DNA from: Natrialba aegyptia DSM 13077
Lineage (GTDB): Archaea; Halobacteriota; Halobacteria; Halobacteriales; Natrialbaceae
Direction of reading: 5' to 3'
Assembly (NCBI RefSeq): GCF_000337535.1
Contig: NZ_AOIP01000015.1
Location: 337,112-401,111, forward strand
Length of the DNA stretch: 64,000 nt
The position numbers and the translations under genes were made by a program. A model generated the notes under the pieces. It had not been told where the DNA came from. It made no database searches and saw only the letters and a list, made by a program, of their open reading frames with translations. This document shows, piece by piece, positions 18,339-26,805 of this stretch. The first letter of the stretch is position 1. Every line of letters starts with the position of its first letter.

Positions 18339-19274
18339 ATGGTCAGGGTGCTCACTGCCGGTCACGTCAACTGGGACGTGACCCTGCGCGTCGACAGGCT
18401 CCCCGAGGCCGACTGCGAGGCTGCGATCCGCTCCCAGCACCAGTCCGGCGGCGGGAGCGCCGGAAACGTCGCGGCCGCACTCGCAACGCTCGCCGTCGAC
18501 ACCGGCCTTATCGGCAGCGTCGGTGACGACGACAACGGACTGCTCGCCAGCCGCGAACTCGAGGCTGCCGGGGTCTCCCTCGATGGGCTCCGCGTTGTCG
18601 ACGGTGCCGAAACGGCCGTCAAGTACCTGCTCGTCGACGACGACGGCGAGGTTGCCGTCCTCGGCAACGACGGCATCAACGAGGCGGTGACGCCGGCCGA
18701 TCTCGATCGAGAACGGATTCGAACCGCCGATCACGTCCACCTGACGAGTCAGCGCCCGGATACCGCCGCGGCTATCGCCCGAACGGCGACCGAGGCCGGC
18801 CTCTCCGTCAGTTTCGACCCCGGCCGCCGACTCGGTGACCGCGACTACACCGACGCGCTCGGTGCTGCCGATATCGTCTTCGCAAACGACCGCGAAATCG
18901 CAGCCCTCCTCGAAGACGAGTACGTCGGCTCCGATTTCGACGACCGCATCGTCGCCGTCAAATACGGCGGCGACGGCGCGGAAGTTCACACCCCCGCCGG
19001 CTCGTACGTCCACCCGGGATTCGACGTCGAAACCGTCGACACGGCCGGTGCCGGCGATGCCTTCGCCGCCGGCTTCATCGCGACACTCCTCGACCGAGTC
19101 GACACGCTGGCGACACTCACAGCCGACTCGACACCCGAACTCGAGGCCGAGGCGGATATCGAACGCGCTCTCGAGTTCGCAAACGCTTGCGGGGCCCTGA
19201 CGGCGAGCCAGGAGGGGGCTCGAAGCGCGCCGACGAGACCGGCAGTCGAAGGGTTTCTCAGAACGCGATTCTAA
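18339..19274 (+). CDS. PfkB-family sugar kinase, probable ribose-1-phosphate kinase
   Basis: ATP-dependent carbohydrate kinase of 311 aa. N-terminal substrate motif QSGGGSAGNVAAALATL, and the C-terminal PfkB signature DTAGAGDAFAAGF with the catalytic Asp and anion hole. Family members phosphorylate ribose, nucleosides or ribose-1-phosphate. In haloarchaea an ATP-dependent ribose-1-phosphate kinase of this family feeds ribose-1,5-bisphosphate isomerase. The co-located isomerase upstream and nucleoside phosphorylase downstream make that the best call, but ribokinase or nucleoside kinase remain possible. ATG 18339 is 28 nt after CTTTTC (18308-18313), which overlaps the end of the DUF63 gene region, so it has its own promoter. 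Confidence 0.85.
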   Translation: MVRVLTAGHVNWDVTLRVDRLPEADCEAAIRSQHQSGGGSAGNVAAALATLAVDTGLIGSVGDDDNGLLASRELEAAGVSLDGLRVVDGAETAVKYLLVDDDGEVAVLGNDGINEAVTPADLDRERIRTADHVHLTSQRPDTAAAIARTATEAGLSVSFDPGRRLGDRDYTDALGAADIVFANDREIAALLEDEYVGSDFDDRIVAVKYGGDGAEVHTPAGSYVHPGFDVETVDTAGAGDAFAAGFIATLLDRVDTLATLTADSTPELEAEADIERALEFANACGALTASQEGARSAPTRPAVEGFLRTRF

Positions 19275-19412
19275 CCGAAAAATACGTCATACGCTCGAGT
19301 GGGGCGATGTCGACGCCGTCCGGCGTTCTCACCCCATGTTGTCTGACGGTAGCTATATGGGCGATCCCGTTGGCAATTAGCATAGAAAGTCACGGAGACG
19401 TGACGGAGAGAC

Positions 19413-19712
19413 ATGACAGATCAAAGGCCACGCAAGTCCTACGGATGCGAACTCGGGCGGCGCGTCCGGTACGATCGAACAGCATCGGAACCGCCGAGTA
19501 TCGCGGCTGCGACAGCACTGGCGCGCTTCCGGGACGAAGACGTGACAGCAGCCAGTACCCGTCTATACGACTACGTCGACCCCGAGGCCCTCGACGCCCT
19601 CTTCGAGGACACGAACACGGGGATGCCGCGGGCGGTTGAGGAGGTGACGTTCCACGTCGACGACGCCGCAGTCACCGTCTATCCGGAGGAGGTCGTCGTC
19701 TCGGCTGAGTGA
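19413..19712 (+). CDS. HalOD1 output-domain protein
   Basis: 99 aa, consisting of a single HalOD1 domain, a small module restricted to haloarchaea and often attached to response regulators. Recognised by the N-terminal YDRTASEPPSIAAATALARF block and the later LYDYVDPEALDALFED block, ending in a short beta region (EVTFHVDDAAVTVYPEEVVV). It stands alone without a receiver domain. Its placement between the PfkB kinase and the nucleoside phosphorylase, all co-oriented, could mean a regulatory link, but free-standing HalOD1 genes are common and scattered. Confidence 0.85.
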   Translation: MTDQRPRKSYGCELGRRVRYDRTASEPPSIAAATALARFRDEDVTAASTRLYDYVDPEALDALFEDTNTGMPRAVEEVTFHVDDAAVTVYPEEVVVSAE

Positions 19713-19736
19713 CGGTCGACTCCGTCGCTCTCGAAT

Positions 19737-19743
19737 CTTTTTT
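19737..19743 (+). promoter_or_regulatory. T-rich box before the nucleoside phosphorylase
   Basis: CTTTTTT centred 29 nt before the ATG at 19769. It may act as the TATA element of that gene and also as a transcription stop for the HalOD1 gene ending at 19712. Confidence 0.45.
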
Positions 19744-19768
19744 CTCGCCACCCCCGGAAGGCGACGGT

Positions 19769-20497
19769 ATGGGTACACAACCGCATCTACTGGTTGAGGA
19801 GGGTGACCTGACCGATATCGCGCTCGTCCCCGGGGACCCCGGTCGCGTCGACCGGATCGCAGACCACTGCGACGAGTCCGAGACGGTCGCTCAGAACCGC
19901 GAATACAAGGTCGTCAACGCCACCTACGAGGGCCGCGAGCTGACGATCTGTTCGACCGGGATCGGCTGCCCCTCGGCCGCCATCGCCGTCGAAGAACTCG
20001 CGAACGTCGGGGTCGAGACCTTCGTGCGCGTCGGAACGACCGGCGCGCTCCAGTCGGGCATCGAGATCGGCGACATGATCGTCGCCAACGGGGCGGCGAA
20101 GAACGAGGGCACGTCCAAGCGCTACGAGGACGTATCCTATCCGGCCGTCCCGTCCTACGACGTGCTCTCGTCGCTCGTCGACTCGGCGGAAGCGAACGAC
20201 GAGGCGGTCCACGTCGGCCCGATCGCCTCGGACGACGCGTACTACGCCGAGACCGACGCGTACATCACCGACTGGGAGGACGCAGGGCTGCTCGCCGTCG
20301 AGATGGAAGCCGCATCCATCTTTACGCTCGCCCGCCGGAAGGGGCTACGCGCCGGCGCGATCTGTACTGTCGACGGCAACCTCGTCGAGGGAACCCAGAA
20401 GGGAACCGACACGGAGGACGACGAACTCCCCGAAAAGGCGAAGAACAACGTCGGCCGCGCGATCGATATCGCACTCGAAGCGGCGACCGACCTGTAA
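19769..20497 (+). CDS. udp: Nucleoside phosphorylase (uridine phosphorylase family)
   Basis: Phosphorolyses a nucleoside to free base and (deoxy)ribose-1-phosphate in the cytosol. 242 aa. The phosphate and sugar sites are visible: LVPGDPGRVDRIA near the N-terminus, STGIGCPSAAIAVEEL, RVGTTGALQ and VEMEAASIFTLARRKGL (ribose-binding Met-Glu). The family includes uridine, guanosine and purine phosphorylases, and haloarchaeal members of this type have been assigned to guanosine or uridine. It would supply ribose-1-phosphate to the PfkB kinase upstream and deoxyribose-1-phosphate toward deoC. Confidence 0.92.
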   Translation: MGTQPHLLVEEGDLTDIALVPGDPGRVDRIADHCDESETVAQNREYKVVNATYEGRELTICSTGIGCPSAAIAVEELANVGVETFVRVGTTGALQSGIEIGDMIVANGAAKNEGTSKRYEDVSYPAVPSYDVLSSLVDSAEANDEAVHVGPIASDDAYYAETDAYITDWEDAGLLAVEMEAASIFTLARRKGLRAGAICTVDGNLVEGTQKGTDTEDDELPEKAKNNVGRAIDIALEAATDL

Positions 20498-20535
20498 CAC
20501 GCGACGCCGACCCACGACGGCCCACCGCTTTTGCG

Positions 20536-21549
20536 CTATTTTTCGACGAGTTCAGTTGCGAGTGCCGTCGTTCGCTCGGTGAGCGTCTCGGTCGTGGCCG
20601 CGGCGTCGCGGAGGGTGTCGTTCGTCGCCGAAAAGAGGCGTTCGAAGTCGACGGCGTTCGAGTCGGCGCGGTGCCACGCTTCGGTATCGCGGGGGGACTG
20701 GGCACAGGTCGGACAGGGCTGTGACGGAGTCGGTCCGTTGGGAGCAGCGACGGCCAGCGGCTCGAAGCAGTTGTGGCACCGACCGATCGATGCGGCCACG
20801 AGTTCGGCCAGCGAGACGAGTTCGTGGAGTTCCGACTGTAGTTTCGTTGCCGTGTCGACGAAGTCGAGTAGCAGCGGCGCTGCTGCCGACTCGGTCGCGT
20901 CGCCCTCGAACTGATCGAGTCGGGCGAGTCGGCGGTCGACGACCGAGAGCGCGAGTAAGAGCGTCCGCCGAGCGGTGACGAACTCGCGTGAGAGGTCGTC
21001 GACGCTCGATTCAGGGGCTGTATCCGCAGTTTCACTGTCAGTCTCGTCTCCAGTTGCAGGAGTAGTGCTCTCGGGGCTCTCGGCGCTCTCGGCGCGATTA
21101 GCGCGATCAACGCTATCAGTGCAACCAGCACTCGCGTCGCCGTCGCCGTCGGAGCCCGCAAGCGCGGACGGGAGCGTCGTCGCGAACGAGGCGAACGCGG
21201 CGGCATCGGAGACTGCCGTTCCCTGCTCGCGGGTCGTCTCGTGGACGAGCGCGAACAGTTCGTCGGAAGCGATAGCCGCCAGCGCTGCTGGGCCGTCCGC
21301 GTCGATCGAAGCGGCCGAGTCGACGGCGCTCCGCTCGCGCGCAGGTCGGGCGTCGTCTCGGAGGACAGCCGCACACGTCGAACAGACCGTCACGAGTGAA
21401 CTCTCGTGGACCGGGCCGTCGGTCGGGACGGTGCCGACTGGATACAGCCGAAGCGTCTCCTCGTCACCCGCGCGCTCGCAGTGCTGGCAGGTGAACTCGT
21501 CTCGATCGAATACGACGCGCCGGTCGATGTCCCACTCGCGGGAAGTCAC
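20536..21549 (-). CDS. HNH-type zinc protein, possible endonuclease
   Basis: 337 aa from a GTG start. Residues 1-65 resemble an HNH/zinc module: REWDIDRRVVFDRDEFTCQHC, then TVCSTCAAVLR, giving two CxxC knuckles. However, the His-rich catalytic centre of classical HNH nucleases is weak, so nuclease activity is not certain. The middle (about 110-195) is low-complexity Ser/Glu/Thr. The C-terminal part is helical with another CHNC and CPTC pair, suggesting a second zinc site. The GTG at 21549 is 27 nt from the box at 21573-21580 (GTTTTTGT on the minus strand). A longer frame to 21720 would overlap the next gene and is rejected. Confidence 0.72.
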   Translation of the reverse strand: MTSREWDIDRRVVFDRDEFTCQHCERAGDEETLRLYPVGTVPTDGPVHESSLVTVCSTCAAVLRDDARPARERSAVDSAASIDADGPAALAAIASDELFALVHETTREQGTAVSDAAAFASFATTLPSALAGSDGDGDASAGCTDSVDRANRAESAESPESTTPATGDETDSETADTAPESSVDDLSREFVTARRTLLLALSVVDRRLARLDQFEGDATESAAAPLLLDFVDTATKLQSELHELVSLAELVAASIGRCHNCFEPLAVAAPNGPTPSQPCPTCAQSPRDTEAWHRADSNAVDFERLFSATNDTLRDAAATTETLTERTTALATELVEK

Positions 21550-21664
21550 GAGCGAGCGAAGACAGCGCGCCGACAAAAACACACCGGCCCCGGTCGCCCC
21601 TTCTCGGCGACCAGCGGGGTGTGACCCGATCCGCCGCGCGATCCGTGTCGCGGCCCGTTCGCCG

Positions 21665-21856
21665 TTATTCGTTCGGATCCTGCGTCGCGTCCGAGTATCC
21701 TCGTAACGCGTATTTCGCAATCCAGAACAGCAGGGCAGATCCGGTGATCAACAGCACAGCGATCGCCTGCGTAGTACCCAAGACATCTAACGCGGAGAGG
21801 GTGACGGAGACGACGATTAGGATGGCGACGGTATAATCAAACGACCAGTCGATCAT
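21665..21856 (-). CDS. Small two-helix membrane protein
   Basis: 63 aa: MIDWSFDYTVAILIVVSVTL, then TTQAIAVLLITGSALLFWIA and a charged tail ending in DPNE. The start at 21856 is supported by a TATA-like CCTATTACC (minus strand, 21877-21885) 25 nt upstream. It runs toward the HNH gene, whose GTG lies 116 nt downstream of its stop. No recognised family. Confidence 0.62.
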   Translation of the reverse strand: MIDWSFDYTVAILIVVSVTLSALDVLGTTQAIAVLLITGSALLFWIAKYALRGYSDATQDPNE

Positions 21857-22028
21857 AGGCGTTACTCGACTGCTCGGGTAATAGGCCTCCCGTCGGCGAG
21901 TTCGCACACGTAGTCGCCGAACAGCCGAGTCACTTTCAATCCGAGTTCCGAACGAAGAACTCGCCACTACTGGAACAACGCGTCATCGCCGTCGAGTCGG
22001 TCGCTGATTCGGGTCTCGACTGGAGCCA

Positions 22029-22081
22029 GATTCGAATCCGAAATCGAGTTTGAATCCGAATCCGTACCCGAACCCGAACCG
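22029..22081. repeat. Degenerate GAATCC/GAACCC tract
   Basis: Short imperfect 6-bp repeats (GAATCCG, then ACCCGA) just upstream of the promoter region of the amphi-Trp gene. The repeat falls between genes and encodes nothing. Confidence 0.7.
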
Positions 22082-22126
22082 TAATCGTCAGCAACCATTA
22101 CACCCTCGCGTGCCGTACCCTCCGCC

Positions 22127-22822
22127 ATGGACGACGACCACCCCCCGGAGTTCGAACTGGAACGAGAGACGGCCGTCGACCGAGACGAACTCGGAGCGCT
22201 GTTTCGAGACCTCGCCGTCGCTATCGAGGACGAGCGTCCGATCCACCTGCTCGGTGACGAGAACGACGACCGAACCGTCTCCGTGACCATCCCATCACAG
22301 GTCGACCTCGAACTCGAAGCCGAACGCGAGCCGGCTGACGGGGACGAGGGCGATGAAGACGACGAGGACGAAGCTACGGACACAGCAGACGCCGACCGTC
22401 CCGCCACCGTCGAGTTCGAAATCGAACTCGAGTGGGACGAGGAAAACGAAACTGCCCGAATCGTCGACGGCACCGATGTCGACGCGTCTGGACCCGATCC
22501 CGTGGTGCTCTCCCCGAGAGTCGAGACCGGAACTGACGCGGTGAACGATGCGGAAGAAGTAGACGGTTCTACTGCGGAGAGCGTGGAGGAAACGGGCGAA
22601 ATGGAACCGGAAACAGAAACGGACGCCCAATTCGGCCGCACCAGCCGCTTCGAAGTCTACCAGGACCGCGCCGACGAGTGGCGCTGGCGGCTGGTCCACT
22701 GGAACGGCAACATCCTCGCCGACAGCGGCGAGGGCTACACCAGTCGAGCCAACGCCGAGCGCGCCGTCCGCAGCGTCCGGCGGGCCGTCCCCGCCGCAAC
22801 GGTCGCCGACCGAGAGGACTAG
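22127..22822 (+). CDS. amphi-Trp domain protein with C-terminal DUF1508 (HVO_2922-type) module
   Basis: 231 aa, probably cytosolic. The first 65 residues match the amphi-Trp domain (ETAVDRDELGALFRDLAVAI, VSVTIPSQVDLELEAERE), a short module of haloarchaea. A very acidic linker (GDEGDEDDEDEATDTADAD) and a second beta segment follow. The last about 60 residues (SRFEVYQDRADEWRWRLVHW, ADSGEGYTSRANAERAVRSV) match the DUF1508/YegP-like fold seen as stand-alone HVO_2922 proteins. The fusion of two small modules is the notable point. ATG 22127 follows CCATTACA (22096-22103) by 27 nt. Confidence 0.8.
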   Translation: MDDDHPPEFELERETAVDRDELGALFRDLAVAIEDERPIHLLGDENDDRTVSVTIPSQVDLELEAEREPADGDEGDEDDEDEATDTADADRPATVEFEIELEWDEENETARIVDGTDVDASGPDPVVLSPRVETGTDAVNDAEEVDGSTAESVEETGEMEPETETDAQFGRTSRFEVYQDRADEWRWRLVHWNGNILADSGEGYTSRANAERAVRSVRRAVPAATVADRED

Positions 22823-23133
22823 GTCCGAATTAGCGACGAGGTGAACTCGACGAAGCGATCTCCGGTAGTCCGACGGACCGGTATCTGGGGACGAGATACA
22901 CAACGGAGACGACCCGGGAAACGATGAATCCGTAGACGGCCTCGGCGGACGGATGCGTCGACCCTCGACCGACTGCTGTGGCGTACACGAGTGCGGCCGC
23001 TCCAAGGGAGACGGCGACGTGTATCCGCCAGTCGACTCGCTCTTTCCCAGGTGAGGGCGCGCAGCCGGTTGAACGGCGTAGATTGATCGATGCCGGTAGC
23101 AATTTTATCCCGGCGAGCGTGGTCGGTTCACTC
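22823..23133. other. Intergenic stretch with a doubtful small minus-strand membrane ORF
   Basis: 311 bp. A minus-strand frame (about 22830-23036) reads VDWRIHVAVSLGAAALVYAT and further hydrophobic residues, like a small membrane protein, but the codon at the natural start is GTC, not a start codon. It may be a decayed or mis-started gene. The right end holds the promoter of the AI-2E-family gene. Confidence 0.4.
23103..23108 (+). promoter_or_regulatory. TATA-like box deciding a GTG start
   Basis: TTTTAT centred 28 nt before GTG 23134. The longer frame from 22978 starts upstream of this box, so it would not be transcribed from it. Confidence 0.55.
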
Positions 23134-24153
23134 GTGAACATCAGCAAGGGCTATCTCCTCACGCTCGTCGCGATCTTCGCATACCTCTCCTGGCAGCTCG
23201 TCGTGCCGTTTCTCCAGTACATACTGATGGCGATTTTGCTCGCCTTCGTCCTGTATCCGCTCCAGCGCCGTCTCGAACGGCGGTTTTCGCCGACAGTTTC
23301 GGCGTTTGCCCTCCTGGCGTTCGCGATCACCGTGTTTATCGTTCCGTTCGTTATCGTCCTCGCTGCGGTCGCCGACGACGCGGCGCGGATGCTCCAGAAT
23401 CTCGATTCAGAAACGCTCCAGGTCGCAGAAATCGAGCGCTACATTGCGGCCGAAACCGGGTACGAGGTCGACCTGGCGGCCACGCTTTCGGATTCGGCAC
23501 AGCAGATCGGCTCCGTCCTCGTCGAACAGACGACGGCCTGGATCGGCGTCCTCACGCACGCCCTGGTCGGGTTCGGCGTCGCCCTGTTTCTGCTCTACTA
23601 CCTCCTCCGAGACGGGGACAAGCTCCTGGCCTGGATTCGCGACGTCACGCCGCTTCCGTCGGACGTGCAAGACGAGTTCTACACTGAACTCGACGAGGTC
23701 ATGTGGGCCGTCCTCGCGGGTCACGTCCTGATCGCGCTCATCCAGGGGATCATCGCCGGACTCGGGCTCTTTGCGACCGGCATTCCGAACGCCGGTTTCT
23801 GGACGGTCATCATGATCGTGCTCGCGCTCATCCCGCTGGTCGGGGCGTTTCTGGTCTGGGGACCCGCGGTCGTCTATCTCCTGGCGATGAACCAGCCGAT
23901 CCTGGCCGTCGCGTTGTTCGCTTACAGCGCGGTCATCGTCGGCATCTCCGACGATTACCTGCGGCCGATCGTCGTCGATCGATACGCCCAGCTCAACCCC
24001 GCCGTCATCATCCTCGGCGTCCTCGGCGGCGTGTACGCGTTCGGCGTGATGGGGTTGTTCTTCGGTCCGGTCGTCCTCGGCGCGCTGATCGCGACGATCA
24101 ACGTCCTCGACGACAACTACGAGCGGCTCGCGGAGGAGTACGGGATGACGTGA
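23134..24153 (+). CDS. AI-2E family transporter
   Basis: Membrane protein of 339 aa of the AI-2E/PerM superfamily. N-terminal helices (YLLTLVAIFAYLSWQLVVPF, ILMAILLAFVLYPL) are followed by a soluble middle part (about 95-155) and a C-terminal bundle of helices (GFGVALFLLYYLLRDGDKLL, GIPNAGFWTVIMIVLALIPL, GVMGLFFGPVVLGALI). Family members export varied small molecules or Na+, so the autoinducer name should not be taken literally in archaea. The GTG start is set by the TATA-like box at 23103. The gene stands alone between the amphi-Trp gene and the methylthiotransferase. Confidence 0.88.
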   Translation: MNISKGYLLTLVAIFAYLSWQLVVPFLQYILMAILLAFVLYPLQRRLERRFSPTVSAFALLAFAITVFIVPFVIVLAAVADDAARMLQNLDSETLQVAEIERYIAAETGYEVDLAATLSDSAQQIGSVLVEQTTAWIGVLTHALVGFGVALFLLYYLLRDGDKLLAWIRDVTPLPSDVQDEFYTELDEVMWAVLAGHVLIALIQGIIAGLGLFATGIPNAGFWTVIMIVLALIPLVGAFLVWGPAVVYLLAMNQPILAVALFAYSAVIVGISDDYLRPIVVDRYAQLNPAVIILGVLGGVYAFGVMGLFFGPVVLGALIATINVLDDNYERLAEEYGMT

Positions 24154-24221
24154 GCGGACGAGTTCGAGAGCCCCGATCCGTCGGGCTTTTGCCTTCCCGA
24201 CCCTGAACCGAATCACAACGG

Positions 24222-25475
24222 ATGGCCCGCTATCACATCGAAACGTACGGTTGCACGTCGAATCGCGGCGAGAGCCGCGAGATCGAGCGACGGCTCCGCG
24301 ACGCCGGCCACCACCGGGTCGACGGCCCCGACGAGGCCGACGTCGCCATCCTCAACACCTGCACCGTCGTCGAGAAAACCGAGCGCAACATGCTCCGGCG
24401 GGCCGAAGAACTCTCCGAGGAGACGGCCGACCTCTTTATCACCGGTTGCATGGCCCTCGCACAGGGCGAAGAGTTCGCTCAGGCCGATGTCGACAGCCAG
24501 GTGCTTCACTGGGACGAGGTCCCCGAGGCCGTAACCAACGGCGAATGTCCGACGACGACGCCCGACGCCGAACCGATTCTGGACGGCGTCGTCGGCATCC
24601 TCCCGATCGCTCGGGGGTGTATGTCGAACTGCTCGTACTGCATCACCAAGCACGCGACGGGCAAGATCGACTCCCCGTCGATCGAGGAGAACGTCGAGAA
24701 GGCCCGCGCGCTGATCCACGCCGGCGCGAAGGAAATTCGAATTACGGGCCAGGACACCGGCGTCTACGGCTGGGACGAGGGCGAGCGCAAACTCCACCGC
24801 CTGCTCGCCGAAATCTGTGAACTCGAGGGCGACTTCCGCGTTCGCGTCGGGATGGCCAACCCGAAGGGGGTCCACGGCATCCGCGAGGAACTGGCCGACG
24901 TCTTCGCCGAGTACGACGAACTCTACGGGTTCCTGCACGCGCCCGTCCAGTCGGGTAGCGACGACGTACTCGGCGACATGCGCCGCCAGCACCAGGTCGA
25001 GGAGTACGTCGAGGTCGTCGAGACCTTCGACGAGGCGCTCGAGTACTGGACGCTCTCGACGGACTTCATCGTCGGCTTCCCGACGGAAACGGACCACGAT
25101 CACGAGCAGTCGATGGCGCTGCTCCGCGAAACCCGCCCCGAGAAGATCAACGTGACCCGCTTTTCCAAGCGGCCGGGAACCGACGCCGCCGACATGAAAG
25201 GCCTCGGCGGCACGATCAAGAAGGAGCGCTCGAAGGAGATGAGCGAAGTCAAGCGCGACATCGTCGCCGACGCCTACGCGGACATGGTCGGCGAGCGTCG
25301 CGAGGACGTGCTCGTCGTCGAGGAGGGAACCGCCGACTCCGTGAAGTGTCGGGACTCCGCGTACAGACAGATCATCGTTCAAAACGCGAGCGAGCACGGG
25401 ATCGAACCCGGCGACTTCATCGATCTCGACGTGACGGCCTACGAGACGATGTACGCCTTCGGCGAGCCGGTGTGA
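24222..25475 (+). CDS. tRNA N6-threonylcarbamoyladenosine (t6A37) methylthiotransferase
   Basis: Radical SAM enzyme of the MiaB/MtaB family (archaeal e-CDKAL type), which makes ms2t6A next to the anticodon. 417 aa. N-terminal UPF0004 domain with three Cys (YGCTSNRGESRE, NTCTV, TGCMA) binding an auxiliary [4Fe-4S] cluster. The radical SAM motif CxxxCxxC follows in GCMSNCSYCITKHATG. The C-terminal TRAM-like domain (ERREDVLVVEEGT to EPGDFIDLDVTAYETMYAFG) binds tRNA. Length and motif order are complete. Transcribed alone after the AI-2E-family gene. Confidence 0.94.
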   Translation: MARYHIETYGCTSNRGESREIERRLRDAGHHRVDGPDEADVAILNTCTVVEKTERNMLRRAEELSEETADLFITGCMALAQGEEFAQADVDSQVLHWDEVPEAVTNGECPTTTPDAEPILDGVVGILPIARGCMSNCSYCITKHATGKIDSPSIEENVEKARALIHAGAKEIRITGQDTGVYGWDEGERKLHRLLAEICELEGDFRVRVGMANPKGVHGIREELADVFAEYDELYGFLHAPVQSGSDDVLGDMRRQHQVEEYVEVVETFDEALEYWTLSTDFIVGFPTETDHDHEQSMALLRETRPEKINVTRFSKRPGTDAADMKGLGGTIKKERSKEMSEVKRDIVADAYADMVGERREDVLVVEEGTADSVKCRDSAYRQIIVQNASEHGIEPGDFIDLDVTAYETMYAFGEPV

Positions 25476-25655
25476 CGCTTCGCGCCGATCGATCGACGCA
25501 ACTACTCCGTCTCCGTTCCGCTGAACTCGCCAGCGGTCGTAACGGACTCGGTACGAGTGTACGGAACGGACGGGAAGGGGGACGATCGGCTACTGACGAC
25601 TGACGACCGGCGTTTAATGACTTATAACTGACGTGTTCAGGGCACCGATTGGCTT

Positions 25656-25724
25656 ATGCTATCACACCCCCTAACCGATGGTGAACCTGGCGGCAGCACG
25701 GCGGTGTGCTGTCCCGGGAGATAA
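25656..25724 (+). CDS. Possible 22-codon leader ORF abutting the HtrA-like protease
   Basis: Reads MLSHPLTDGEPGGSTAVCCP then GR-stop. The TAA ends at 25724 and the protease ATG begins at 25725, so there is no gap. A TATA-like CTTATAAC at 25621-25628 predicts a transcript start near 25650, only a few nt before this ATG, which would make the leader ORF the first start codon met. Too short for reliable coding statistics; real translation is an inference. A paired Cys is the only notable residue pattern. Confidence 0.4.
   Translation: MLSHPLTDGEPGGSTAVCCPGR
25692..25713 (+). promoter_or_regulatory. Hairpin beside the protease ribosome-binding site
   Basis: GGCAGCAC pairs with GTGCTGTC (one G-U), six-base loop, immediately followed by GGGAG at 25716-25720, four bases before the ATG at 25725. 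Translation of the leader ORF would melt this stem, as in translational coupling. Confidence 0.4.
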
Positions 25725-26714
25725 ATGAGTACGCCAACTACGTTCGAACAGTTGTACCGTGAAACGATCCCGTCGGTCGTCTCGGTGTACGTCGATCCGG
25801 AGCGCCGTCGACCGGGCGGGACGGGATCCGGGTTCGTCTACGACGCCGACCACGTGATCACGAACCGACACGTCGTTGGCGACATTGAAGCGGTCGATCT
25901 CCGGTTCAGCGACGCGTCCTGGGAAACCGGGCACGTGATCGGAACCGACGCCCACACGGACCTCGCGGTGATCCGTACCGAGGCGCTGCCGTCGGACGCT
26001 GACCCCCTGCCGATCGCGGACCGGCCGCCGACGCCCGGCGAACCGGTCGCGGCGCTCGGTAATCCGATGGGCCTGGACGGAACGATCACGACGGGGATCG
26101 TCAGCGGCGTGAACCGGTCGTCGCCGACCGGAAGCGGGTTCACCATCCCGGACACCGTCCAGACGGACGCGCCGATCAATCCGGGTAACAGCGGCGGCCC
26201 GCTCGTCACGCTCGACGGGACCGTCGTCGGCGTCAATCGGGCGAAAACCGGCGAGAACATCGGGTTCGCGATCTCCGCTGCCGTCGTCTCCAGGGTCGTT
26301 CCTGACCTCGTCGAACGCGGCCGATTCCGCCATCCGTACCTGCGAGTTCGGACGGTGGACGTCTCGCCCACCGTCGCCGAGGCCAACGACCTGGCGACTC
26401 CGGAGGGTGTGCTCGTCGTGGACGCGCCGCTCGGCCCCGCGAGCGCCGCACTGCGCGGCTGTCGAAGCGTCCGCCGGGTACGCGGTCGCGACGTTCCCGT
26501 CGGCGGCGACGTGATCGTCGGCATCGACGGCCACGAGATCGACTCCCACGAGGAACTCCAGCGCTACCTGTTGACCGAAACGCGGCCGGGACAGCCCATC
26601 GAGATCGAGGTGCAACGGCAGGGACGGCGGACGACCGAGGAGGTCGTGCTCGCCGAACGTCCCGGTCGCGCCACCGACCCGGCCGAAACCCGAGCCCACG
26701 TCCCGATCGAGTGA
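25725..26714 (+). CDS. HtrA/DegP-like serine protease with PDZ domain, no signal peptide
   Basis: Trypsin-fold protease, 329 aa. Catalytic triad in order: His in ITNRHVVG (about residue 47), Asp in AHTDLAVIRTE (about 80), Ser in INPGNSGGPLV (about 154). A PDZ domain follows from about residue 205 (VSPTVAEANDLATPEGVLVV, GGDVIVGIDGHEIDSHEELQ). There is no N-terminal hydrophobic segment, so unlike most DegP proteins it appears cytoplasmic, consistent with protein quality control inside the cell. It has a clear Shine-Dalgarno site and a leader ORF, unlike the leaderless genes around it. Stands alone before the glutaredoxin gene. Confidence 0.92.
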   Translation: MSTPTTFEQLYRETIPSVVSVYVDPERRRPGGTGSGFVYDADHVITNRHVVGDIEAVDLRFSDASWETGHVIGTDAHTDLAVIRTEALPSDADPLPIADRPPTPGEPVAALGNPMGLDGTITTGIVSGVNRSSPTGSGFTIPDTVQTDAPINPGNSGGPLVTLDGTVVGVNRAKTGENIGFAISAAVVSRVVPDLVERGRFRHPYLRVRTVDVSPTVAEANDLATPEGVLVVDAPLGPASAALRGCRSVRRVRGRDVPVGGDVIVGIDGHEIDSHEELQRYLLTETRPGQPIEIEVQRQGRRTTEEVVLAERPGRATDPAETRAHVPIE

Positions 26715-26805
26715 GTCTCGAGTTCACCGCGTCCCGCACCGCCGTCGATTTCGATCCGCGTCGACCGTCGCGTACGCTTTTACCGCCGCAGCGCGAACGC
26801 CCGCC

